Of a DNA stretch of 64,000 nt, positions 1-11,403 are shown one piece after another. Position 1 is the first letter of the stretch. Every line of letters begins with the position of its first letter. This stretch comes from Ailurus styani (lineage: Eukaryota; Chordata; Mammalia; Carnivora; Ailuridae), in contig LNAC01001219.1 in NCBI GenBank assembly GCA_002007465.1, forward strand, positions 31,785-95,784, in the 5' to 3' direction. The position numbers and the translations under genes are program-made. The notes beneath the pieces were generated by a model. The model worked only from the letters and a program-made list of their open reading frames with translations, was not told the origin of the DNA and made no database searches.

Positions 1-540
1 ATGGATAAAGAAGAAAAGGAATATATACAAAATAGAATATTATTTAGCCATAAAAAGGAATGAAATTTTGCCATTTGCAACAACATGGACAGAGCTAGAG
101 AGTATAATGCTAAGTGAAATAAGACAGTCAAGCAAAGACATATACTGTAATATTTCAGTCATATGTGGAATTTAAGAAACAAAGCTAATGAACAAAGGAA
201 CAGAAAAGAGACTTCCTGAAACATGGATTCTTAACTACAGAGAACAAATCAGGGTTATCAGAGGGGAGGTGAGTCGGGGAATAGGTGAAATAGGTGATGG
301 GGATTAAGAGTACACTTATCACGATGAGCTCTGAGTGGTTTGTAGAATTGTTGAATCACTAACATAAATATATAAATATAAATATTTATTTATATATTCA
401 TTTATAAATTATTTATTTATAAATATTTATTTATATATTTATTTTTATATAAATACAAAACTAATATACTGTGTGTTACAAAACTAATACAACTATACAA
501 AACTAATAATAACTATGTGTTAACTATATTAGAATTAAAG
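1..540 (+). mobile_element. L1 LINE 3' end (ORF2 tail and 3' UTR), sense
   Basis: Recognisable carnivore L1 3' region: the segment beginning 'gaatattatttagccataaa', then the 'aacatggacagagctagag' and 'aagtgaaataagacagtcaa' blocks, then the purine-rich 3' UTR with 'gggattaagagtacactta' and an AT-rich tail from about 361. The left boundary lies outside the window. It sits in the presumed intron upstream of the butyrophilin heptad exons. No intact reading frame. Confidence 0.8.
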
Positions 541-1250
541 CAGAAAAATTAATTAAAAAAGAAAAGTGGAAATATTTACAGTGTGTACAAGTTTTCTGAA
601 TAAAGATAATTGGTAGTTTAAAAAAAAAGTTTTAGCACATAAATAGATTCCCAGAAAGAGAGGAGAAAGATTGGAGCATATAATCTATTTGAAGAAGAAT
701 ATCAAAGTTTTCTCAAACTTGGTAAAAAATTTAAACTTAAAGATGCAAAACGCTTGGCAAAGTATAAGCAGAATAAAATTAAAGAATACCTATATGCCTA
801 GAAATATTATGATCATAATTTTTGAAAGCCAAAGATAAAGAAGTAACTCTTGAAGTTATCTAAAGTAAAATAAGAAAGGAGAAATGATTCAAACCCAGGT
901 AAATTCACACCAGAAATCATAGAAGCAAGAATAAAATAAAGCAAAATCTTTAAAATACTAAAAGAAAAGACTGCCAACACATTAGTCTATATATTCAGTG
1001 AAAATAGACCTCAGCAAAAAGACAAAAGAAAACCTTTAATACATGAAAGGAAGAAAAGTCAAGAAAAGAAAGAAAAGACAGAAATTAGTTATCAGATTTG
1101 TCTCATAAGAAATACAAAAGAAACTTCTGCAAGCATAAGGGAAATAACAGAAGAAGCAAATGAGAAGACGGGAAAACATGTGGCTAGAAATAGATTTCTA
1201 GATTAGAAATAAGAGATAAAGTCTTAAAATCAAAAATTTCTCCTATTTTG
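541..1250 (+). mobile_element. decayed A-rich LINE-like sequence (possibly HAL1/L1 ORF1)
   Basis: A-rich strand with short phrases like LINE ORF1 sequence ('caaacccaggtaaattcaca', 'agaaaagactgccaacac'). Too degraded to name or bound. Could be HAL1 or an old L1M; assignment is inference. No gene signal seen here. Confidence 0.3.
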
Positions 1251-1581
1251 TTTTGAAAATGTGAAAAAAGGTGTTTTCTCTTCATCCATAGACAAATGAT
1301 TTAATTAATGACCTAATAAATTTTACCCTCTTTTAATTCATTTTTATGTTGTATCAGTTATTTGAAATAAATATGTTTAATGAATTTATTCAGAGAAAAG
1401 GGAGGAAGTCAAAGGGAAATTTATCTTCACCAAAATGGAAAATATTGAAGGAAACTATGTCCTGGATTATAGAAAAACAATGCTTTTGGTACTTTGGCAT
1501 TTTGTAAAAATGGAGTTTGCCCCTAAAAGAACTAATATTTGATCCTCTATACCCTTATTTATGAATTGCCTCAATTATTTT

Positions 1582-1781
1582 ATTTATTTTATTTATTTTA
1601 AAGATTTTATTTATTTATTTGACAGAGAGATCACAAGTAGGCTGAGAAGCAGGCAGAGAGAGGAGGAAGCAGGCTCCCCACTGAGCAGGGATCCTGATGT
1701 GGGCCTCGATTCCAGGACCCTGAGATCATGACCTGAGCCAAAGGCAGAGGCTTTAACCCACTGAGCCACCCAGGAGCCCTA
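1582..1781 (-). mobile_element. CAN-SINE (tRNA-derived), antisense
   Basis: Reads as poly-T/(ATTT)n, 'aaagattttatttatttatt', the CT/GA-rich middle, then 'ctgagatcatgacctgagcc' and 'aacccactgagccacccagg', the reverse complement of the tRNA-like head. Flanked by an imperfect 14-bp duplication (cctcaattatttta at 1568, cctaaattatttta at 1782), which marks it as a retrotransposed insertion. A similar arrangement recurs throughout the window. Confidence 0.93.
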
Positions 1782-2078
1782 CCTAAATTATTTTAATCAA
1801 TATTTCTCATTTCATTTGCAGAGAAAATAAAAGATGATGAGTTTCAAATCTTAAATCACTTAGAAATGATATCATTTCAGCAAACTCAGTTTCAGACGAT
1901 AAAAAGAAAAGGTGTTCAATATCTTCACATTATACCAAATAAAACTTCCTTCCTACTACACAAATCTATTCACAACTCTATTGCTACACTTGCAATTTGT
2001 TTCAATTTAATATGTTATAAAATTTTCTTGTTTGTTTTTTTCTAAACTGTCCAAATTTCTGTCTAATTTCTTTTTCAG

Positions 2079-2102
2079 AGAGATGGAAGAGAGAAGAGCA
2101 AG
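2079..2102 (+). CDS. possible butyrophilin cytoplasmic mini-exon (24 nt)
   Basis: A polypyrimidine tract 'ctaatttctttttcag' precedes 24 nt ending at a 'gtaggc' donor. Read in phase 1 it gives E-R-W-K-R-E-E-Q, a charged segment of the kind that follows the transmembrane helix in butyrophilins. It keeps the phase-1-in, phase-1-out pattern of the following exons, but 24 nt is an unusual length, so it could be decayed or fortuitous. Confidence 0.35.
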
Positions 2103-2400
2103 GTAGGCATTTTATCTTCACATAAGTACAAATCACGTAATTTAAGCAATGTCAGCTTTTGACTGTATGAGAGCAACACTGGGCATCTTGGCATTGTGTT
2201 GAACCAAGGACACTGTCTGTTAGTAAATGAATTGATTTGACCTTCTGTTACTTCATTTGAAGATCACTTCTGTTGCTCTAACCTCAGTTTACTCTTTTGC
2301 ATAAACATCATGATTTCTGAAGCTCTTTTGGTGATCAAATGTGATGGTGCTGTGAAGCGTGTATCATAGAGCTTAGTGCAGAGAAAGCACTTAATTAATG

Positions 2401-2485
2401 TCAGTGGGGATGCTGGTGATGGTGGCAATGATAGTGATGATTATGGTGATGGTGATGATGATGATTATGATGACAATGATATCAT
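2401..2485 (+). repeat. imperfect (GAT/GGTGAT)n minisatellite
   Basis: Run of gat, ggt and gtt trinucleotides in an intron. It gives an Asp/Gly-rich open frame on the + strand (2376-2786) that is an artefact of the repeat; that frame also runs through the 2755 mini-exon. Confidence 0.75.
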
Positions 2486-2754
2486 GCCCAAAGAAGACTT
2501 TAGGAAATTATTTGGGGGGGTGTTAAGTTCAGTCACAAGAAAATTAAAATTATTTTTCTGCTTTACCATTTTACATAAAACCATGTGGAACCCCATAAGT
2601 TTTTCAGTAAGACACCTACAAAATAATCTTTTTTTTTCTCTGAAGTGGCTAACCTATTATATACACAACAGGAGAAAAGATTTTTGCAAGATTTTTTATT
2701 CATTTTGTTTGTTTCACAATGATGCTTATACTACCTTTTTTTTTAATTTTTCAG

Positions 2755-2775
2755 GTGAACCAAGGAAAGAAAATG
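2755..2775 (+). CDS. butyrophilin-family heptad exon 1 (21 nt)
   Basis: Acceptor 'ttttaatttttcag', 21 coding bases, donor 'gtaaaa'. In phase 1 it encodes G-E-P-R-K-E-N. Short 21-nt phase-1 exons coding a single coiled-coil heptad between the transmembrane segment and B30.2 domain are characteristic of butyrophilin genes. The next exon (2861) is nearly identical, so the two arose by a local duplication of about 106 bp. Function in the family: part of the cytoplasmic juxtamembrane/coiled-coil segment. Confidence 0.65.
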
Positions 2776-2860
2776 GTAAAATGTAATGACTCTTTATAAA
2801 ATGTGATATTCCTATTGTCTATGTCATAGTGATTTTCATATTACTCTGTTTTATTTTCAG

Positions 2861-2881
2861 GTGAACCTAGGAAAGTAATTG
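2861..2881 (+). CDS. butyrophilin-family heptad exon 2 (21 nt)
   Basis: Acceptor 'ctctgttttattttcag', 21 bases, donor 'gtaaaa'. Encodes G-E-P-R-K-V-I in phase 1, against G-E-P-R-K-E-N in the exon 106 bp upstream. Symmetric phase means either copy can be skipped without frameshift. Confidence 0.65.
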
Positions 2882-3916
2882 GTAAAATTTAATAATTTAT
2901 TTTCAAGATATGATCTTCCTATATGGATTTTTGGTTACTTTTTCCTTTTCCATTCCTCCTACTTTCTCTGTATAATTTTCTTTCATGATTTTCATTTGTG
3001 TTTGTTATATTACTATTTCCCTTATCTGTTTCTTTCTTTGTTCTTCTCCCATTAGTTAACTCACTTCTCTCATTCACCCCATCTTAATCTAATGTATTAA
3101 TTTTCAGCTGTGCCCATGATGTTAGCAATAGCTTATTTTAGTGGCTGCGAGATAAGTCAGATCTAATCTCAATCTCACAATATAATTGATAGAGCTCTCA
3201 CTATGCTTGCTATGCCCACAATCTGATTCTAAGTAAAACTGAAACTCTTCTAAGTAAGGCAATATTTTTTCAAAAATTGTGCAATAGGTTGTTTCCTTAT
3301 ACAGAACAAACACTATTACTTTACTTTTTGACTGAAGCTTCAGCTGGCTGGACCAAAAGTGGAGGATTATGGCATAGTGATTGAGTCTTTAATTTGCAGT
3401 TTAACATACTTGGGTTTAAATCATTAAACTATCCATTTACCAACAGAAACTTCACCATGTTATTGATTCTCAGATCATTATTCTGTAAACAGAGGAGTAC
3501 TACTTCATCATTATTTTACTAGCATTCAATTGAGTAGTTATATAAAGCCATTAAATAACACCTATCTCAGCAGACATATTGAGTAAACCGTAGCCGTTAC
3601 TACACAGATGATGGATAGTATGATAACATTACAGGTGATGATATTCATTAATATCAGCATTCTAAACTAGTTCAAAAACAATATATCACTGGGAATTTGG
3701 GCAATTTTCTCTTGAATTTCAACTGTAAAATAATTTATCCATGTAAGCATTTGATATATTTCTGTATTGTTTTGTTTTCAATAAGTGTTCTAGAAAAGCG
3801 AGGGATTTTTTTTAACTTTAATTAAAGTAACTTATTTCATGTGTAATTCATTTAAGGAACTTTAATTTTTCTTTTCTCTGTGACATTAAAATGAGATTTT
3901 CATTTTTGTATTTCAG

Positions 3917-3937
3917 AAGAATTGCAAAAGGAAATTG
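3917..3937 (+). CDS. butyrophilin-family heptad exon 3 (21 nt)
   Basis: Acceptor 'catttttgtatttcag', 21 bases, donor 'gtaatg'. Encodes E-E-L-Q-K-E-I in phase 1, a good coiled-coil heptad with hydrophobic Leu and Ile. Same phase and length as the two preceding mini-exons. Confidence 0.65.
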
Positions 3938-4276
3938 GTAATGTATCCCAATAGTTAAAATATTTGCAAGACATGTTGTGGAAATCCCAGCTTCACTTTA
4001 TCCTGTTCCTTTACCTCTTTATTTTGGGTGTCTTTTACATTTTCCTATTGCCTCTCTATATTGCAGTTATCATACTAGGAATGATTTACCTGTTTACTTT
4101 AATTAAGTCATAAAAATCATGTGGTTCAGCTTTATTATATCCATAAGAAATAATTTATAAGGGAGCAAGGGCTTGACTAATGCAATAGTGATAATTAGAG
4201 CATCAAAGAATGCATGTCTTTATTTGGATTTTTATCCCTTCGAGAGTCCCAGTCTTCTGTGTACTTCTCCTTTCAG

Positions 4277-4303
4277 ATCAGAGAAGAGCCCAATTTAGGA
4301 ATG
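4277..4303 (+). CDS. butyrophilin-family mini-exon (27 nt)
   Basis: Acceptor 'gtacttctcctttcag', 27 bases, strong donor 'gtaagt'. Encodes D-Q-R-R-A-Q-F-R-N in phase 1. A 27-nt phase-1 exon next to 21-nt heptad exons fits butyrophilin architecture. Confidence 0.65.
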
Positions 4304-4539
4304 GTAAGTAGCTCAGAAGTTCTTTCATGGCAGCTCTTATATTCCACAAATAATAAGACTCCTAACTCAACTCTAAATTCTGTTCCCAGAGTCAGGCATA
4401 CTATACCATTGCCTGTGTTCACTGTGTAGGAGCATATATGGGAGAGAACCTGTAAAGTTAGTTAACTCATTTTTCCCTAATTTGGAACATCCTTTTCACT
4501 TTGTCTCACTTTCTCAATTCTTTATTCTTTCACTCTGTT

Positions 4540-4690
4540 CTTCCTAATTCCTTCCTTTTCTTTTTCCTTCCCCTCTCTTCTTTCCTTCCATTTTTCCATC
4601 CTTCTTTTCTTTTTCTCAAACTATCTAACTTCCTATCATTACTCCTTCATTTTCTATTTCCCTTATTTCCTTTCATCTTTTTATAGTTTT
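4540..4690. repeat. polypyrimidine (CT-rich) tract
   Basis: About 150 bp almost without purines on the + strand (tcc, ttc, ctt runs). The 61-residue open frame across it (4501-4686) is low-complexity Ser/Phe/Leu and is not a gene. Confidence 0.8.
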
Positions 4691-4911
4691 TAGTTTGCCT
4701 ATTTTTCTGACTTTGTATTTTTCCACACATATACAAACTCAACTATTTTCTAGTTCAGGAAAGGAATAGTCACATGCTTGTGAGGAAGGAAAGCGACAGA
4801 CAGATAAATATGTACCTGAATACTTAGAGAATGGCAGCAATGAGAAGAGAGGAAAAGATATAGAAGAACCAGGAAATGGTAATAATATTTCATTATCTCA
4901 TTCACTTGCAG

Positions 4912-4938
4912 ACTGGCAGAACACATCACTGTACCCTG
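4912..4938 (+). CDS. orphan butyrophilin 'DW' exon (27 nt)
   Basis: Acceptor 'ctcattcacttgcag', 27 bases, donor 'gtgagt'. Encodes D-W-Q-N-T-S-L-Y-P in phase 1. In butyrophilins the exon just before B30.2 starts with D-W and is 27 nt. A second one lies at 13574, directly before the B30.2 exon, so this copy has no B30.2 exon of its own in the next few kilobases. It may be alternative, jointly spliced (symmetric phase), or left over from a tandem duplication. Confidence 0.6.
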
Positions 4939-6480
4939 GTGAGTACATTGTCCTGATCATGATAATTTTCCCTGAATCTAAGATATGTAAGTAAGCTCCC
5001 AAATGCTGCAAGATTTCATGCTACTAACTACATCACAGAGAAAAAAATGTATTGTACATAACTTCTGTTCCATAGAAAACCTACCAAGAAATAGAAATTA
5101 CTTTTCTTTCCATCATTTTCTAACCTATGTCTCACAGGCCACTTACAAGTTAATTAAAGAAGATATTAACAAATGAAGATAGTATCTTGTCAGTTTAATA
5201 AATTTCCTTTTTCCTTTTTCACAATTCCAAGGAAGTTTTATATTTATGTGAATTTATCCTAGCTACTCTTTCAAGTAAACATCAAAATGTGAAACAGTTT
5301 AGCAAGCTAGAATGTATTTATACATATTCCTGGTTAAGAAGACCTACCTGGAAGATGCCCTCTAAGGGACTTTGACCTGGACTCTTCCGTTGTGTAACTT
5401 CCCAATATTCTAGATGTCCTTTAATGTCAGTTAATTTTTTTTTGAGAAAAAGAAATGTAAAGATCACCAAAATATATAGTGTTTAGTGGCAGGGGTTAAA
5501 AGGGCATTGACCACTTATGCCTACATAGGCCAGTTCTGCCATGTGGTTTTACCTAGGCACAATGAGAGCTGGGAAAGGTGGTTTAGCTATTTGCCCAGAA
5601 AACAAGAAACCAATGAGTATTGTTAGAGTTTTGCCATCTCTACAACAAGTTGTCTTTCAGGTAACCAAAGATCAATTGAATGCTTCTTTTGCTGTATCTG
5701 ACTTGGTCTTTTTTTTCAAAAAGAGAAGCCAAGGGTCCATGGAGTCACTGCAACTAACTCTAAGGCCAAGATCTCTAGGAGATGCCCACTTGTCTTCTGT
5801 CAGTTGATGTAACTCTTCTGGATCTTGAAATCTGTCTACTCATAGACAGGAGTTGTCTTCACCCTCCATTCCATACTTAGACAATGCAATAAAACATGGA
5901 TAACAATTTCTGTTTAGAATAAGGAAGGAGAAAGCACCACAGTCATCATTTACCAACAGCAATAAGAATTCGTACCAGGTTATATTGTGAAGCCCCCTGT
6001 TCTGAGGGTGGAGGAGTTTTCCTGATTATGTAGACCCTTATTCTGCTCTTGAAGATGTAACTTGCTACCTGTTTTCCTCAGTAGCCCTTGGCTCTCCCAC
6101 TTCAAATGCATAGTGGCATAGCACTCTTCTAGCTTGTGAAAATTTATTTCAAAATATGCTTTGCAGCTTTCATGCTTACAGAATTTTTTACTCTGAGCTC
6201 ATTTTATTTGGAGAAAGTGTTACTGGATATAATGTACATACCACACATTTAATTAAGTCTTCACTCATTTTTTGAAAATCAATTCAATGATTTGTTAATA
6301 CATTTTCACAGTTGGGCAACAATAATCAAATCCAGTCTTAGAAGATTTCTATCACTTGGAAAGATCTTTTGTGTCCATTTTCTGCCAATCCTTTCCCAGG
6401 CACAGGCAAACCCTAGTCTACTTACTCTCTCTCATAACTTTGCCTTTTGGACATGTATAATTGCAATCATGTAATAAATA
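4939..6480. other. intronic sequence, no gene seen
   Basis: No exon-like splice pairs, SINE or L1 blocks recognised. The 88-codon open frame at 5541-5807 matches nothing I know and lacks splice context. I see no trace of a B30.2 exon following the DW exon. Confidence 0.5.
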
Positions 6481-7058
6481 CTCTCTCGTCTTTTTTTTTT
6501 CATGTAACATGTTTTTGAGACTCTCCTTTTAGCATGTTTTAGTACTTGGTTTCTTTATATTGCCAGATAGTATTCCATTGTAAGGATATACCACATTATG
6601 CCACCTTATGTTTATTCACTCCCCAGAGAAAGGTATTTAGAATACTTCTTTTTTTAATAGTTTTAAGTTGTAATTTAAATTCTAGTTTGTTAACATAGAG
6701 TGTAATATTAGTTTCAAGAATAGAATTTAGTGATTCATTTACATATAACACCCTGTGCTCACCACAGCCATTGTCTTCCTTATTACCCATCACCCATTAG
6801 CACTTTTTCTGAACCCACCTCCCCTCCAGCAACCCTCAGTTTTTTTCTGTATAGTTAAGAAGCCGTTTTATGGTTTCTTTCTTTTTTCTCTCCCCTCTGT
6901 TCATCTGTTTCATTTCTTAAATTCCACATATAATTGAGATGTGGTATTTGTCTTTCTCTGACTGACTTACTTCCCTTAGCACAATACACTCTAGCTCCAT
7001 CCACGTTGTTGCAAAATGGCAAGATTTCATTTTTTCTTATGGTTGAGTAATATTCCAT

Positions 7059-7107
<49 letters not shown>

Positions 7108-7470
7108 CATATAGAATTTATTTACTCATTCAACAGTCGATGAACACACAGGCTCTTTCCATAATTTGGCTATTGTAAATAATACTGCTATAAACATTGG
7201 GATGCATGTGCCCCTTCCAACCGATAATTTTTTATCGTTTGGATAAATAGTTAGTAGCACTATTGCTGGATCATAGGGTAGCTCTATATTTAACTTTTTG
7301 AGGAAACTCCAGACTGTATGCCAGAGTGGCTGCACGAGTTTCCACTTCTGAAGCCTTATGAACAATTCTGCTAGGAACATTCACATACACATCTTTGAGT
7401 GAAAATGTGTTTTACTTTTTCTTGGTTATAGACTTTGGAGTAGGAATTCTAAATCATATGATAAAGTTAT
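6481..7470 (-). mobile_element. L1 3' end, antisense
   Basis: Reverse-complement L1 3' UTR and ORF2 tail: 'catagagtgtaatattagtt', 'tcttccttattacccatcac', 'ttcatttcttaaattccaca', 'actgacttacttcccttagc', 'gagtaatattccattatata', 'tggctattgtaaataatact'. Reverse frames at 7126-7380 and 6855-7058 translate as broken ORF2 tail. A TG repeat (7067-7099) sits where the L1 carries TATATG. Confidence 0.85.
7067..7099. repeat. (TG)n microsatellite
   Basis: About 16 perfect TG units inside the antisense L1 tail. Confidence 0.95.
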
Positions 7471-7722
7471 GTTTAACATTCAATGAAATTGTCAACTGTT
7501 AACCAAAGTGTCTGTACCTTTTTACATTTTGGGCAGCAATACATGACAGCATTTGTTTTTATATATAATTCTTATTATGGTCTTCTTAGTGGTTGTGAAG
7601 TGTATCTTTTTGTGGTATTAGTTTGGATATCTCTAATGTAAAATGATGTTGAATATTATTCCATGTGGTTTATAGCCTTTATATTCCTTCCTTGATGAAA
7701 CATCTATTATTTTGCCATTTTT

Positions 7723-7957
7723 AATTTAATTTTTATTTTTTAGAATATTTTATTTATTTATTTGAGAGACAGAGCAAGTGAGAGAGAGAGAGAGATTTTG
7801 CAAGCGTGCATGAGTGGGGATGGAAAGGGCAGAGGGAGAGGAAGAAACAGATTCCCCACTGAGCAGGGATCCCCACATGGGGCTCAATCTTAGGACGCTG
7901 TGATCACGAATCACGACCTAAGCAGACACTTAAACAACCACACCACCCAGGCTCCGT
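7723..7957 (-). mobile_element. older CAN-SINE, antisense
   Basis: T-rich tail, GA-rich middle, 'ccccactgagcagggatccc' and a degraded tRNA-like head. Flanked by a 14-bp duplication with one mismatch (attttgccattttt at 7709, attatgccattttt at 7958). More diverged than most SINEs here. Confidence 0.88.
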
Positions 7958-8288
7958 ATTATGCCATTTTTCAGGTGGAATGTTTGTCATCCCACTTTTG
8001 ACTTTTAAGAAATCTTTTTTATTTGATACAGATCTTTCATCAGATAAATTGTTTGAACATATTTTTTTTCTAGTCTTTGTATTGTCCTTTCATTTTCTTA
8101 TTGGTGTATTTTGAAGTAAGTTTTCATTTTGATGAGGTCCAATTTATCAGTTCATTTTATCACAAGCTTTTGGCTTCATATTTCAGAAGACCTTGCATAA
8201 TTCGAGGTTTCAAATATTTTTCTCCAATTTTTTTCTACTGAAAGTTTTATAGTTTTAGCTCTTGCCTTTAGGTCTATAACACATTTTT

Positions 8289-8488
8289 TTTAAATTTTAT
8301 TTTTATTATTTGCCCAAGGGGTACAGGTCTGTGAATCATCAGGCTTACATCTTTCACAGCATTCACCAAAGCACAAACCCTCCCCAATGTCCATAACCCA
8401 TCCATCCTATCCCTACCCTCCCATCCCCCAGTAACCCTCAGTTTGTTTTATGAGATTAGAAGTCTCTTATGGTTTGTCTCCTTCCCCA
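8289..8488 (-). mobile_element. young 5'-truncated L1 3' end, antisense (copy 1 of 3)
   Basis: Poly-T then 'ttatttgcccaaggggtaca' and 'caccaaagcacaaaccctcc', the 3' UTR of a young carnivore L1. Flanked by a 15-bp duplication, tctataacacatttt, at 8274 and 8489. About 200 bp long. Closely similar copies at 9842 and 21269. Confidence 0.92.
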
Positions 8489-8944
8489 TCTATAACACAT
8501 TTTGAGTTCATATTTTTTATGGGGTGAGGGAAAGATCCCAATACATATTTTTGCATGTGGGTATCTGATGTGCCAGCACCAGCTCTTGAAAAAAACTGTA
8601 CCTTTCCCCATTGAATTGCCTTGGCTCTTTTGAAAATATCACTTGATCATGAGTTTATTAATGGATTTTAAAATTTTCTTCCACTGATCTATTTGTCTGT
8701 CTTCATACCATTTCATCACATTCTGTTCATTAGTATCATTTTATAGTATGTTTTGAAATTTGAAGATGTTATGTCTTCTCATTTTGATCTTTAAAAAAAC
8801 ATATTTTGCCTATTTTGGTTCCTTTGCATTTCCATATGAATTCTAGAATCTACTTGAAAATTTCTCAAAAACAAACACGGAAAAAATCTGGAATAATTCT
8901 GTTAGGAATTGTACGGAATCTGTAGGTAAACCTGAATTGCCATT

Positions 8945-9182
8945 AAAAAAACCCTATTTATGTATGTATGTATGTATGTATGTATGTATGTATATATGTA
9001 TGTATGTATGTATGTATTTGTCAGAGAGAGAGAGAGCACTAACAAGCAAGGGGGGTGACAGGCAGAGGGAGAAGCAGATTCCTGGCTGAGAGGGGAGCCT
9101 GATGCAGGACTCAGTCCCAGAACCCTGGGATCATGACCTGGGCCGAGGCAGATGCTTAACTGTCTGACCACCCAGGCACCCC
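8945..9182 (-). mobile_element. CAN-SINE with expanded (ATGT)n tail, antisense
   Basis: Reverse-oriented SINE ending 'ctgtctgaccacccaggcac'. The A-rich tail has become a (TATG)n microsatellite at about 8957-9017. Flanked by gaattgccatt at 8934 and 9183. Confidence 0.92.
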
Positions 9183-9841
9183 GAATTGCCATTTTTAATA
9201 TTAGAGTTTCTATTCATGAGCATAGAATGTTTCTCTTTTTAGTTATATCATCTGTGTTGTCTCAGCAATGTTCTGTAGTTTTAGTATACAAATCTTACAC
9301 CTTTTCTTTAAATTTCTTCCTATTTGACATTCTTTGAAATTGTAAATGAATAGTTTAATTTCATTTTAGACATGATTAAGTTTTGTGTATTGACTTTTTT
9401 ATCCTGTAACATTGCTGAATTCATTGATTGAGTTCTACTAGTCTTTTGTGGACATTTCTATGATTTTCTACAGGAATAATGAGTCAACTGTGACTAAAAG
9501 GACATTTGTTTTTTTTTCAAATCTGAATTCTTTTTTTTAAGCTAACTGCATAGAATCTCCATTACAGTGTTGAATAGATATAGCAAAAGCAGATATCCTT
9601 GCCTTGATTCCTTACCATGAAGTGAAAAAAATCATTATTTTATTAAGTATTTCATCTGTTATATATTTTTTTGTAGATACACTTTATCAGTTGAAAGCTG
9701 CCTTTCTGTTTCTAGTTTATTGATTTTTTTTTGTCATGATGGTATTGGATTTTATCAAATGCTTTTTCTGTGCCTTTTGAGATGATTATGCCATTTTGTT
9801 GATTATTTTATTAGTATGGCTTGTTACATTAATTGATTTTT

Positions 9842-10366
9842 TTTTAATTTTATTTTTATTATTTGCCCAAGGGGTACAGGTCTGTGAATCATCAGGCTTA
9901 CATCTTTCACAGCATTCACCAAAGCACAAACCCTCCCCAATGTCCATAACCCATCCACCCTATCCCTACCCTCCCACCCCCCAGTAACCCTCAGTTTGTT
10001 TTATGAGATTAGAAGTCTCTTATGGTTTGTCTCCTTCCCCATCCCATCTTGTTTCATTATTTTTCCCTCCCTACCCCCCACAACCCCCCACCCTGCCCCT
10101 CAAGTTCCTCATATCAGAGAGATCATATGATAATTGTCTTTCTCTGATTGACTTATTTCGCTCAGCATAATACCCTCCAGTTCCATCCATGTNNNNNNNN
10201 NNNNNNNNNNNNNNNNNNNNNNNNNNNNNNNNNNNNNNNNNNNNNNNNNNNNCAACCCCCCACCCTGCCCCTCAAATTCCTCATATGACATGGATGGAAC
10301 TGGAGGGTATTATGCTGAGCGAAATAAGTCAATCAGAGAAAGACAATTATCATATGATCTCTCTGA
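9842..10366 (-). mobile_element. young L1 3' end with 5' inversion and an assembly gap (copy 2 of 3)
   Basis: Antisense L1 3' UTR from 9842 to the gap at 10193, then after the gap about 80 bp in the opposite orientation (10287-10366). The target-site duplication tacattaattgattttt is perfect at 9825 and 10367. The inverted 5' end is what twin priming produces. The sequence between the gap and 10287 repeats part of the antisense arm. Confidence 0.85.
10193..10252. other. assembly gap (60 N)
   Basis: Sixty consecutive N between the arms of an inverted repeat. True length unknown. Confidence 0.99.
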
Positions 10367-10984
10367 TACATTAATTGATTTTTACACATTAAGCTGATCT
10401 TACATTCTGGGCACAAACCCCACTTGATGGTGCTCTATAATCTTTTTTGTATGTGTTGTTACATTCTGTTTGTTAATTTTTATTGACAGTTTTTGCATTT
10501 GTAGTCATAAAAGATATTTCTGATATCTTTTCTGGCTTTGAAATCAGTGTGATGCTATCCTCTTAGAATGAGTTTAGAAATATCTCTCCCTCCTTTATTT
10601 TCTAGAGGATTTTGTTGAATATTGCTATTATTTATTTCATAAAGTTTTGGTAAAGTACACCAGTAAAGTCAACTGGGCCTGGGAATTTCTTTATGGAAAG
10701 TTTATAATTAATAATAATTCTTATAATTGTATTACTAATAACTAATATCTTACTCATTAGAGCTCTATCTAGATTTTCTTGAGTCATTTTTAGTAATTTG
10801 TATTTTAAAGAATTTGTGAATTTCATGTAAGTCTAATTTAGTAGCATAGGGATTTTCATAGAAATCTCATTTTAGCCTTCTAATTTCTGAGAGTTTAATC
10901 ATGATGTCTTGTCTTGCAAAACCCCCTTTTGTGTGTGTGTGTTTTGATTATTGTATCTTTAAAATATTTTTTCTTTTTTTCTCT

Positions 10985-11120
10985 TTTTTAAAGTTTTTAT
11001 TTAATTCCAATTAGTTCACATAGAGTGTAATATTAGTTTCAGGTATATAGTTTAGTGATTCAGCACTCCCATACAACACCTGGCGCTCAACATAACAAGT
11101 GCCTGTGTTCCTTATTATTG
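10985..11120 (-). mobile_element. short L1 3' UTR fragment, antisense
   Basis: 'aattccaattagttcacata', 'gtgtaatattagtttcaggt' and 'acacctggcgctcaacataa' match the L1 3' UTR also seen at 6650. Inserted in the older L1; boundaries approximate. Confidence 0.8.
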
Positions 11121-11206
11121 AACTTTGCTGACTTTTCTAACAAGGAACACCTATTTAACTGACTGAGACAGTCAAATATTGAATTTAGGGTTTTCTTCAT
11201 TGATTT

Positions 11207-11403
11207 ATCTTTTTATAAAGATTTTATTTATTAGAGAGAGAGAGACAGACAGACAGACATGAAGGGGTAGAGGCACAGGAGGAGAGGAAGAAGCGGTCTC
11301 CCCAATGAGCAGAGAGTCCACAGCATGGCTCCATCCCAAGATCCTGAGATCATGACCTGAGGCAAAGGCAGATGCTTAAGCAACAGAGCCACCCAGGCGC
11401 CCG
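11207..11403 (-). mobile_element. CAN-SINE, antisense
   Basis: 'aaagattttatttattagag', a (GACA)n stretch, then 'gagatcatgacctgaggcaa' and 'gagccacccaggcgccc'. Duplication ttcttcattgattt at 11193 and ttcttcactgattt at 11404 (one mismatch). Confidence 0.93.

Noticed and set aside
2376..2786. 136-codon open frame rich in Asp and Gly
   Set aside because: Its N-terminal half is a GAT-repeat artefact and the rest is intron; only the 21-nt segment at 2755-2775 has splice support.
4866..4878. 'gaaccaggaaatg' followed by 'gtaata', resembling the heptad exons
   Set aside because: Would be only about 15 nt with a weak acceptor; likely a decayed copy or chance.
5541..5807. 88-codon open frame in the butyrophilin intron
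   Set aside because: No acceptor/donor pair in the right phase and no recognisable domain; not a lost B30.2 exon.
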